Translations under genes and position numbers: made by a program
Assembly: GCA_030849075.1 (NCBI GenBank)
Contig: JASAOO010003502.1
Location: forward strand, 17,378-81,377
DNA from: Zelonia costaricensis
Lineage: Eukaryota > Euglenozoa > Kinetoplastea > Trypanosomatida > Trypanosomatidae
Length of the DNA: 64,000 nucleotides
Direction: 5' to 3'
The notes under the pieces: generated by a model
The model's database searches: none
What the model was told of the DNA's origin: nothing
Seen by the model: the letters and a program-made list of their open reading frames with translations, nothing else
Part shown: positions 53,473 through 62,600 of the stretch, piece after piece
Layout of the letters: the number at the start of each line of letters is the position of its first letter
Numbering within the stretch: the first letter of the stretch is position 1

Positions 53473-54711
53473 CTACTGCGGGATCTCCTTCGTCATCTCC
53501 TTTACCGAGTTGGTGAGGCCCCCCACCTGCTCGCGCCACTTCGCGACGTGCTGCGCGAGGGCCTTCACCTCGTCGAGGCTCAGCACACGCGACTCCACCC
53601 ACGTAATGTGCACCTCCCTCTTCAGGCCATCCATGCGGCCGCGAATGATACTGTGCGCCAGTGCCTCCAGCAGCAGCGGTTCCGCGCCGTCGTCCGGCAC
53701 CCCGCACCGCTGTGCCACGGTGTGGAACGAGAACGTCCGCTCGCTCAGGGGCGTGTAGAAGATAAGGTGCAGCAGCGCCATGAGCCGCACCTTGCGGTGT
53801 AGCGTCGCGCTCGCGCTGACCAGCTGCGGCTCCTGCGCAATTTGCTGCTGGTGCTTCTGGAAGAAAACCTCGAAGCTGGCGACATCGCCCTCGTTGCACA
53901 GCCGCATCATCTCCAGCGCCCACCGCTGCGGGCACGACTCCCGCTGCAGCCGCGACACAAACTGCTCGAAGTTGAGCAGCTTGCCAAAGTTGAAGATCTT
54001 GTCCGAGAGCAGGCCAGCCACGACCGTCTTGTACGCCATGCCGGTGATGTCCTCCTCCTGCATGGGCAGGTCGGCCTTCTCGGAGAAGATGATGATGTCG
54101 AACGCGTTCTTGTAGTAGCTCGTGTGCTGACGCCGGATCTCGTAGTCGCGCCCACGTGCCATGCCGTACAAAGCCACGAGCACCGGCTCCACCTCGTGCA
54201 TCTTCAGACCGTGCAGGTACGCCTCCGTCTGCTCCAGCAGCTTGCGCGCCGTGTGCGGCGGCGAGCCGGGCACGGCCGCCATCGCCGCGCTCTCCTCCGG
54301 GCTCGTGCTCTCGAGCAGCAGCAGCGCGCGGATGCAGAGCGCCGCGTAGTGGCCCTGCTCAGAGCTGCTATGGATCAGCGAGGCGCACGCGCCCTCGACG
54401 AGCTCGAGCGCCTTCTCGGTGGTGCTGTGCGGCGAGAAGCAGACGGAGCGGACGATCATCACGTAGGCGATGGGCGAGATGTCGGCCCGCACGGCGATGA
54501 TGACATTCGCGTAGAGGTCGTAGGCCTTGTCCAGCACCACCGGGTCGCGGATCAGCTGCAGCAGCTCGCTCGACAGCTCGTACCAGAAGCGGCGCTCGAA
54601 GTAGTCCAGCGCACGCGAGACGGTGGAGGCCGCGGCGGTGTTGCCATTTGCCTGCAGCTCGCCGCGCAGGTCGGCGAGGTACGCCTGTGCGCGGGCTTCT
54701 GGAGTGGCCAT
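53473..54711 (-). CDS. RPN9: 26S proteasome lid subunit RPN9 (PSMD13), PCI domain
   Basis: A 412-residue protein, close to the usual length of about 380-395. The N-terminal helical repeats (1-250) include DIIIFSEKADLPMQEEDITG and LLSDKIFNFGKLL, which match the PSMD13/RPN9 pattern before the PCI domain. The PCI winged helix (about 260-385) has LHRKVRLMALLHLIFYTPLS, RTFSFHTVAQRCGV and EVHITWVESRVLSLDEVKAL, very like the conserved MTWVQPRVL segment of PSMD13. The C-terminal helix (385-412) would join the lid helical bundle. RPN9 is a scaffold subunit of the 19S regulatory particle in cytosol and nucleus and has no catalytic activity. The ATG at 54711 is chosen because the 113 upstream codons are His/Thr and Pro-rich read-through and homology begins at the ATPEARAQAYL segment. 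Confidence 0.95.
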   Translation of the reverse strand: MATPEARAQAYLADLRGELQANGNTAAASTVSRALDYFERRFWYELSSELLQLIRDPVVLDKAYDLYANVIIAVRADISPIAYVMIVRSVCFSPHSTTEKALELVEGACASLIHSSSEQGHYAALCIRALLLLESTSPEESAAMAAVPGSPPHTARKLLEQTEAYLHGLKMHEVEPVLVALYGMARGRDYEIRRQHTSYYKNAFDIIIFSEKADLPMQEEDITGMAYKTVVAGLLSDKIFNFGKLLNFEQFVSRLQRESCPQRWALEMMRLCNEGDVASFEVFFQKHQQQIAQEPQLVSASATLHRKVRLMALLHLIFYTPLSERTFSFHTVAQRCGVPDDGAEPLLLEALAHSIIRGRMDGLKREVHITWVESRVLSLDEVKALAQHVAKWREQVGGLTNSVKEMTKEIPQ

Positions 54712-56045
54712 GTTGGAGGGGATGGGGGCGGGGGCGGCAGTCAGTCGGGGTGGGAAGGCGTGCAGAGGTGGTTGAGGTCGACGGGCGAGGACGGAGCTAT
54801 TCTGGTGTGGCGTCTGAGGGTATAGAGACGAGCCTCCAGAAAGGGGGAGGGAGGGGGGGTGAGGCAGGAGGCGGGGGTCGAGGACACACTTCGAAGCTTG
54901 ACCGATACGAACACGAACAGTCCACGTGTGTGTGTGTGTGTTTGCGTGCTTGTGGGATACGGTTCTTATGAAGTGAAAGAGTGGAAAGCGTGTGTGTGAA
55001 TGGGGGCGGGAGAGGGGGAGGAGAGGTCCACATGTAAGATAAACAGACATCGACGACGAAGGCTGAGCAGCTGGCGCTGCACCGTGGTCGCACGTGAGGA
55101 GGTTCTACACGAAAGCGCCGGTCCTCGCCCGCAACGGTGAAGGGATGAGAGCAGCGGCCTTCCCGTGAGTCGCTTGCATGTAGCAGACGCGCGGGCGCAC
55201 CACCGGGAAGGGAAGGGCATGTCGAGCGCGGCGCGTGTAGGATGCTTCATATACAAAATACAGGCCTCGCATTTCGTGCCGCTCTGTTCACCTTCGAGCC
55301 TCGCGCTACCCAGAGTGTACGTGCGGTGAAAGCGCGCGCGTGCTGTTTCGCAGCCTCTCGCTGCCGGAGCTCGTCTTTTGAACTGGTTTCTTGTGTTTCG
55401 CGCTCTATGGTTACCGCACCTCCGCGCGTCTACATCCGCACAAACACACACACACACACTCGCATGCAGGTTCACCTCCCTCTCGGGTGCGCGCGAAGCG
55501 CGGTGGACACCCCCCCAGGAAGCAGTCCCTTGAAGATGCACTCGCACCCAGACACAGAGAGACGGGAAAAAAAAAGAGCGAGCAGCCTTCGTTACACCAC
55601 ACAGAATCGCACAGTGCCCTCAGCGGAGGTACCTGCAGCAGCAAGGTAACGGAGGTCAACGGAGCCAAGAGGAACAGAGGCATCGTGCAGCATCAACGAG
55701 GTGAAGCGGTGCCAAGCGTGTGGAGGACGGAGACGGAATGGGGCTTTACGTGTATGAAGGCCGCACCCTTCTGCCCCTTCCTCCCCCCTTTCCCCTCAAC
55801 ATGCAGCAAAAGACCTACATCAAGAGGGTCTATGCGCTTCTATGCGTGTACGGGTGTGGGTAGGTGGTGTATCGCTGATAAACAGGGTGAAGTAAAGGGG
55901 TTCAAGAAACTGCTGAACAGCGCGAAAGAAAGGCGGCCCTGCATCAGCAACCGCTCACGCAGTAGTAGTGTTTGAGCGGTGCGATGAGTACGTGCAATGA
56001 GGAGAGACGTGTGGACGGGAGACGACGGAGCGCGACCCCCCCCCA
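54712..56045. other. 1.3 kb intergenic spacer
   Basis: No gene is supported. TG-rich sequence lies near 54922-54945, CA-rich sequence near 55440-55462 and an A run near 55566-55574. This is the 3' UTR of the carrier gene plus the 5' UTR of RPN9. Confidence 0.6.
54834..54875 (-). promoter_or_regulatory. Predicted trans-splice acceptor for RPN9
   Basis: On the minus strand a C/T-rich tract (about 54875-54839, with CCCCCCTCCCTCCCCCTTTC) is followed by GGAG, AG at 54835-54834. The 5' UTR would be 122 bases and contains no ATG. Another AG near 54797 is an alternative. Confidence 0.45.
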
Positions 56046-57053
56046 TTACGGCGGCGCCTGCGCCTTCTCTGTCGACTCGTCCGCCGACACGCGGGCGTAG
56101 GGCGACAGCTCCTTCTGGATCGCCTCGATGAACATCCACATGAGAATGACCTGTGGCACACACCGCATCGCCTCCACCAACGACCCGGCGTACCACCCGC
56201 GCACCCCCTCCTTCGCGTAGATCTGCCGCAGGCAGTCGCCGACGCCGCGGTACACCGTTTTGTCCGTGCCCTGCCCCGACATCCCAATCCGCCGCTTCGC
56301 CACGTCCAGCGGAAAGGCGACGAGGATGGACGCAATCGCAGCGGCCGAGCCGCCCACCATCGTGGACAGCACGTTGCGCGCCCCGTAGTTGTCCTTGAAG
56401 AAGGGCGGATTGGGGCTGTCCAGCATGGCGTACTTGACCGTCTCGTACGTAGCAAAGCTAACGAGAATGTCGGGCACCCGCTGCATCAGCGAGGCCCCCA
56501 GGCCGCGGTAGAAGTTGCGCGGCGAGTGCGTCTCCTGGTACACGAGCCAGCACGTGTGCGCGATGCCGGTGAACCGCTTCTCCCCCGACATGAGACGCAG
56601 CCGCACCACCTCACCGGGGTACACGGCGGCACCCGCGATCGTGGCCGAGATGCCGCCGGCGCCGCACTTCATGATGAACTTCTCCATCGCTTCAATCCCC
56701 CGCGAGGTGGTCGCGGCGCCGTCCATCGCGTGCGACGTGTCGGCTGCCTCGTGCCGCCGGTCCAGCCAGTCCTGGAAAAAAAACTTGAGCTGCGTGTACA
56801 GCAGGAACTGGATGCCGCTGTACGGCACACGGATCACCATGGAGGTGAGGTTGCCACGCCAAAACCCTTTCAGGCCGTCGTGCGCGTAAATGTGCTGCAC
56901 GAGCTGTGCAATGCTGTACCCCTTGTGCTGCCCCAGCTGCTGCAGCACGACGATGCGCTGGAAGGGGCTGAGTAGCGACTTGGCCAGGGCCCCGCCAAAG
57001 CCGCCCGCCACCACATCCACCCACGGCGCATACTTCTTCTCGCTGCTGGACAT
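56046..57053 (-). CDS. Mitochondrial carrier family (SLC25-type) protein
   Basis: A 335-residue protein with the three-fold repeat of mitochondrial carriers; the usual length is about 300-340. The second and third repeats carry the PX[DE]XX[KR] signature: P146-G-E148-V-V-R151 and P248-L-D250-V-A-K253. The first repeat has P30-F-Q32-R-I-V35, which lacks both the acidic residue and the Lys/Arg at the standard positions. The even helices have GLKGFWRGN (60-68), RNFYRGLGASLMQRVP (179-194) and GVRGWYAGSLVEAMRCVP (283-300). The segment GGFGGALAKSLLSPFQR recalls the coenzyme A/adenine-nucleotide branch (SLC25A16/A42-like), so a nucleotide or CoA substrate is possible but not shown. Location would be the inner mitochondrial membrane. 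The ATG at 57053 is the first; eight further codons upstream come from a poly-T tract and start at GTG. Confidence 0.93.
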   Translation of the reverse strand: MSSSEKKYAPWVDVVAGGFGGALAKSLLSPFQRIVVLQQLGQHKGYSIAQLVQHIYAHDGLKGFWRGNLTSMVIRVPYSGIQFLLYTQLKFFFQDWLDRRHEAADTSHAMDGAATTSRGIEAMEKFIMKCGAGGISATIAGAAVYPGEVVRLRLMSGEKRFTGIAHTCWLVYQETHSPRNFYRGLGASLMQRVPDILVSFATYETVKYAMLDSPNPPFFKDNYGARNVLSTMVGGSAAAIASILVAFPLDVAKRRIGMSGQGTDKTVYRGVGDCLRQIYAKEGVRGWYAGSLVEAMRCVPQVILMWMFIEAIQKELSPYARVSADESTEKAQAPP

Positions 57054-57061
57054 GGCAGATG

Positions 57062-57105
57062 GAAAAAAAAAAAACACACACGCAGAGAAAGAAAAGTTGT
57101 GTTAG
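57062..57105 (-). promoter_or_regulatory. Pyrimidine tract directly before the carrier start, without an AG
   Basis: On the minus strand ACTTTTCTTTCTCTG and then a run of 12 T lie just before CCATCTGCC-ATG. No AG occurs between the tract and the ATG; the next AG downstream is in codon 3 (TCC-AGC) and the nearest upstream AG is at 57113-57112. The acceptor is therefore unclear. Confidence 0.45.
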
Positions 57106-57725
57106 CCGATGCTTGTGCGCGTGTGCGCCTTGTACGCTGACGTGGGTGTCCAAGTGTTCGGAAGCTGGTGTTTACCTGCCCAAAACGAGCTGGCAGCGGG
57201 AGCAAGGGCACTCGCTAAAACGAAGACTGCTTCAACCAGGGTAGTGAAGAGGCCGCGAGGGTGCGCCGGAGGGCTGCGTCTTGACCCCAGCAGCGACAGC
57301 AACAACAGCAGCGAGTTAACAATCGCGCCCGAAGTTGAGTGGGAGATGGCGTTGTAGGAGAGACGGAAAGAGTCACAAGTGACACTGAAGCCGGTGATGA
57401 ACCAACTTCTATGGATGCACTGTGTGGGGAAGTGGCACGTGTGTAAAACGTACAGATGTGCGTCTTTGTATGTTTGTATGTTTGTGTGTGTGTGTGTATA
57501 TGTGTGCCGCTTTGTTGGCAGCCGGGGGGGGGAGGGCCGGACAGGAGGATTGGCGTGGCTCTAGTGGGAACGTCGAGATGACAAACAGAAGCGGCAGAGG
57601 AGCGTGCTGATGACCTCTGCCTCTGCCTCGGTTGACCTCCGACTGCTCTTCGACCCGATCTGAGACGCAAACACAAAAGTTACGTGTGTTTTCCAAGAGA
57701 CAGTTCGGCGGTGATGATGGAGTGG

Positions 57726-57752
57726 ATGTGTGTGTGTGTGTGTGTGTGTGTG
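57726..57752. repeat. (TG)n microsatellite
   Basis: A nearly perfect TG repeat in the spacer upstream of the carrier gene. Confidence 0.85.
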
Positions 57753-58321
57753 CCACGATGTGTCCACAAAACAGAGACGGGAGAAGCGCAGAGGGCACCA
57801 GTATGGTGTGTCAGCGTGAGCGAGTGGAGTCGACATCCTGTGAGGCGTACGGACAGAGCGACCCATAAGCGGAGGGACGAGAGCGCGGGTGTGTGTGGTG
57901 GTGCCGTCAGCGCTTCACGACTACGTTGGCGAGCGGGACGCAGAAGCGGAGTCTCCTGCGCCTCTTCACCGCCTCACCCCCCCCGCCCTCGCAGTGCCGC
58001 CTCTGGCACCTCGCACGTTCGACTCGATCGAGAACTCCAAGGGCAGCGTGCCTTGCCGCTACCTGCAAGTGCGCACGTGGAGATGGGAAAGAGAGCGTGC
58101 GAGCCCGTTGCTGCCGACTCACACATTCCCGAGATGCGCCCCAGCGGGGACTCGCTGCCTGTACGCCCCCTTCCTCTTGTCGATGGTGGTGTTGATGTTG
58201 TTGCCGCGGAGATGGAGTCGAGCGTGACACACAGTAAGGGGGGAGGAGAGGAGAACAAGAAGCCCCGCCACCGGTAACAGAAGTGGCCAACAGTGGTGCT
58301 GGGCCATGCAGTTCTTGAGCT

Positions 58322-58350
58322 GGTGTGTGTGTGTGTGTGTGTGTGTGTAC
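58322..58350. repeat. (TG)n microsatellite
   Basis: A nearly perfect TG repeat in the spacer between the partial coiled-coil gene and the carrier. Confidence 0.85.
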
Positions 58351-58856
58351 GTATGTACGCGTCTGTGTGGTGGCACTTCCACAGCCGCTATAGGTCCCCC
58401 CCGGGGTTGTCGAGACCTTCCTCCACGTGCGAGGCAGAGGAGCGGAGGGGGGGGCGGCCGGCGTCGTGGACCAGACAAGCAAAGCGGTCAACGACAAACA
58501 AAAGAAAGAGATCTAAAGCAGCTCACACCCGCTCCACCCCACGTCACCTTTATGGAGAGAAGGACTTCGCAAACGCGTCACTTGCGCGTGGGGCTTAAGC
58601 GCCAGTTGAGGGAGGAGGTAAGGGTGCGTCGACGGAATCGCCGATGCACACGTGCCCCTCCCTCCCCACCCAAGTCGCAGGTTCTCTCTGCCTCTCTCTC
58701 ACTCGCGATGCGCATGGAGGTATGCAACGCACACGTTGGGCTCGGAAAATAAAAGGAACCACAACCGTGCGAGAAAACAAGAGCAGTCGCGGCAGCCGCA
58801 GCGCGCACACAAGCATACAGAATCCGTAAGTCACATAAGACGAAAAATGGGGCTGC

Positions 58857-58882
58857 ACACACACACACACACACACACACCG
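58857..58882. repeat. (CA)n microsatellite
   Basis: A perfect or near-perfect CA repeat, opposite in phase to the TG repeats on both sides. Confidence 0.85.
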
Positions 58883-59259
58883 GCACACCCACGAAGCACT
58901 CATATACATGCAAGTATGAAAAGGTGGGGAGTGGGGGTGGTAGGGGGGAAAGAAGGGGGTCGAGGTAGGCGCCGCACAGCGGGCCGTGTGTTCCAATTCT
59001 AATGATGGCAGTAGAGGAGCGGGAGAAGAAGCGAAACGACGAAGAGGCGAGAAGGGGGGAGGGGGGGGCCATGAGGTCGTCGTCCGTCTAAGCCGCGGGA
59101 GGCCAGGGTGGGGGTGAGGACACGAAGGCCGAGGAAGGACTCCGCCCCGTAAGACACACGGAGCCCACAAAACACACAAACAGCAAGAGAGAGAGCACAC
59201 GCGACGGTGGACGAGAGAAGGAGGCCAGACAAGACGACACGAAACCGGCAAAACACGTG

Positions 59260-59308
59260 TGCATGTGTGTGTGTGTGTGCGTGTGTGCGCGTGTGTGTGT
59301 GTGTACGT
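59260..59308. repeat. (TG)n microsatellite
   Basis: A TG repeat with CG interruptions. It is complementary to the CA tract at 59407-59447, about 100 bases away. Confidence 0.85.
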
Positions 59309-59406
59309 GTGCCGCTCGACGCACAAGGAGAAGAAGAAAGGCATCACGACAGCTGCGTAGGCCCGGCTCACGTAGCATCCACATAATCAAGCATCAGCAC
59401 ATCAAT

Positions 59407-59447
59407 ACACACACACACACACACACACACATACACACACAGGATGA
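59407..59447. repeat. (CA)n microsatellite
   Basis: A CA repeat just downstream (sense strand) of the stop of the partial coiled-coil gene, within its 3' UTR. Confidence 0.85.
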
Positions 59448-59613
59448 CAACACCCATTCAAAGTCAGCAGCAAGCAAAAACAGACTGAAAACAGAAGAAA
59501 CATGGGAACTTCTCGTTGTCAGCAGTGTCGAAACACAGCCGCGCTTCTATGCACGCAGAGTCCTAGTCTTGGGAAGGGTGCAGCAGCAATGCGCAGCGGC
59601 AACCGAGTGGCCG

Positions 59614-62600
59614 CTAATCCTCGCGGAGCCACTCCGGGGTGGAGCGGCCAGACCCGCCCGCCGCCGCCGCCGTCCCCCCACCCACCGCCCCGCCTTCGTC
59701 GCCCGCATCCTCGGCACCGTCGTCGTCGTCGTCGTCGTCGATGTAGTCCTCCACATCGTCGTCGAACTCCGACACCTGGTCGAGCTCTTCCACAAACGTG
59801 TCATAGACACCACCAGCACCGCTGCTGCGACTTTGAGCGCCGCTACGGCCCTGGAGACCGCTCTTCGCCGGCCCCGTCGACGGGGGCGGCGCGCGATGCG
59901 CCTCCTCGGGGAACGCGTCATCGCCGCCATCATCCTCGTCGAGCTCTTGCAGAAACGGGGGCTGCGTGCCGGATACACCGCTGCCACCGCCACGACTCCC
60001 TGCAGTGTTGTGATGCTGCTGCGGCTGCTCTTCCTCCTCTTCCGCCTCTTGACCCGCTCCGTGGCCGAAGACGGCTTGGCCGAGGTGCCTGTTGTCCTCG
60101 TCGATCTTGCGCAGCATGGCCTCGATGCTGTCATGCTCCTCCGCAGCGGCATCGTCCACATCACCCGCGTCGTCGTGGTCGTCCGCAAAGCTCGAGCTTG
60201 TGACCGGGTTCGTCGCTTTCCCGCTCAGCGCGTCCTGCAGCTCTCCGCGGCGCGCCCTTTCCTCCTCCTCCTCCGCCGCCGCGGCCACTGCCAAGGCGGT
60301 GAGCTGCGGTGGGGTAGTGCGACAGCTTGCGCGGCCCGCCCCTGCATCACTAAACGTGCCCGACAGCTTCGCGTCACTACCGGCCTCTTCTTGCCTGCGC
60401 TCGCGTGCCGCCGCTACGACACCTCGCAGACGGTTCGACGCGGCTTCCCCAGGCCCCACCGGGGCGGGCGCCACCGGCACCGGCTCGTGCCGCCGCTTCG
60501 TCGGAGACCGCAGAACATCACGCAGCGAGTTCTTGCGCGCGGCGACGGCGCCACTCCCGGCCACAGGATCAGCCACGTCGGCGATGGCTGAGTTCGCCAC
60601 GGACGCGGTACGCGGCACCACTGTCGTGCGCGGCGTGGGCTTCCCTGGGCTTGCGCCACCACCCACCACGTACGGCGGGGCGTACGCCGCGGCAGCGGCG
60701 GCGGCGGAGGACGCCTGTGACGGATCGTCCGGGAGGTAGAGGAGGCCCGCCACGGCGTGGTTGGCCTTAATCTGCTCATTGCGCTGCTGCACCCGTCGCT
60801 GGAGCTCCTCGATGCTCGTCTCCAGCGCCTGCCTCCGCTCCAGCAGCGTCTTCTGCTGCTCCAGCAGCTGCGCGGCCTTGGATGACTCGTACTCGGCGAT
60901 CACCTGCTCCTCGTGCATCGGGTCGCCGAGTGGGGTCTGCCCGCGCGATGAAGGCGCCTTGTGCGGCGAGTTCGCGCAGGAGGAGCCCGAGGATGGGGTG
61001 GCGCGGGCGAAGGCGCTGCTGCCCTGCCGCACGCCCTGCGCTACGGCGTTGGTGTACACGGCGATGGCCGTCTTGTGCCGCTCGATGGCTTTGGCCCGCT
61101 TCTCCTGCGCCGCACAGAGCGCCTCGTACTCTTTTGACGGCATGTTCGTGAGGCGCTTGCGCCGCACCAGCGCGGTCAGCTCCGTGAACTTCTCCTCCAT
61201 CTGCCTCGTCGACGCGCGCGTGCGCTCCAGCTTGGCGCGCAGCTCCTTGACGGTGCGCAGCAGCCCGGTGCGAGAGTAGATGCCTTCGTTGAGCTGACGC
61301 TGCTGCAGCTCATCCGCCGTGGGCATGCGCCGATGCACCTCTTCGATGGTGTGGGCGGCACGCTTGTCGCGGTTCTCGAGGGCGCGGCGGGCCGCCGTCA
61401 CCTCCTTGAGCCGCTCCCGCGCCTTCTGGAGCTGGATGTCGGCGCGGACGACGAGCGCCTGCACGCCCATGCCCGTGCCGTCCTCGACGCCGAAACGCGC
61501 GTACTTCGCCTCGAGCGCTTTGTTCTCCGCCCGCAGCTGGGCGAGACGTCCCCCAGCCGGCGCACGGCCGTTCCCCCTCCCCGCCGCAGCGCCGCCGCCG
61601 TTCAATCGCGTCGCGGGCAGCCGCTCCACGGAGCTCACCCGCCGCCTCCCACCGGTGGGTCCGGAACGACGGCCGCGACCGGCGCCCGCCTCGGCCGAGT
61701 GCGGCTGCGACTCCGCTGCCGCGGCGGCAGCCGCGTGCGCGGTCTGCAGCGCGACTCGCTGCTTGGCAATGCGGCTGTCCCAGGCCGTCACCTCCGCCTG
61801 AAGCTCCGTGATGCGCAGCAGCAGCACCGCTCGCTCGTCCAAGCCTGCAGTCGAGTCGGCCACCTCACTGCGCACATCGGCATCGCCGTGGTCGTCGTTC
61901 CAGCTGCGCGAGTCCTGCGCCGAGCGGGGCGTGCGGTTGGCGCTGGGGGGCGTCTCCCGCTGCTGCCGTTGCGCCACAGGCGTCTTGTACGCCGACGCCG
62001 GTGCCGGCGTGCTGTCGTCGGTGTCGCTGTCTGACGAGGAGGGGGGTGGGGTGGGGGTGGGGGTGGGGGCCACGGGGATGTGGGCGTCCGCGTCGAGCGT
62101 CTCGCCCGCCGCCGCGTTGAGCTGCCGCCGCCTCGCATTACCCCGCACGGAGGCGGGTCCAAGCGGCGAGCCGGTGGTGGCCAGCGAGGCGTGGGAGTGC
62201 GCCGCCGTGCTGTGGGAGCTGGCACTCGAGCTCGTGGCGCTGCTCTGCGCGGCAGCGGCAGGCGCGGCGACGGTGGGGGTGCTCGCAACACCGGTGCGGT
62301 CTCCCCCAGCGCGCGGCGGGCTTGCTGGCGCAGACGGGTTCGCCAGGTGCGGCGTCATCAGAGAGAGCGGCATGGCGACGCCGCTGCGGTTGGTGCCGTT
62401 GTTGAAGCGGATGCCGTTGCCTGCGTCTGGGCTGACGACGGAGCTGGACTCCTCTAACTCGTGCGCGGCCGGAACGAAAGAAGGGGGATTGCTGGGGGAC
62501 GGACTGCGCGGGTGGCTGATGTGGGACTGCTTTGCCGACGCAGTGGTTGTGATGTTCGTGAACGTGTCCGAGTACGCCTCGGAGCGGACCGATGGCGCCC

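Larger units (their letters stand above)
57054..59613. other. 2.6 kb intergenic spacer
   Basis: No gene is supported. Contents: TG repeats at 57471-57505, 57726-57752, 58322-58350 and 59260-59308; CA repeats at 58857-58882 and 59407-59447. The weak frames at 57889-58277 on plus and 57907-58497 on minus have mixed composition in part but no recognisable domain or convincing start. Confidence 0.55.
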
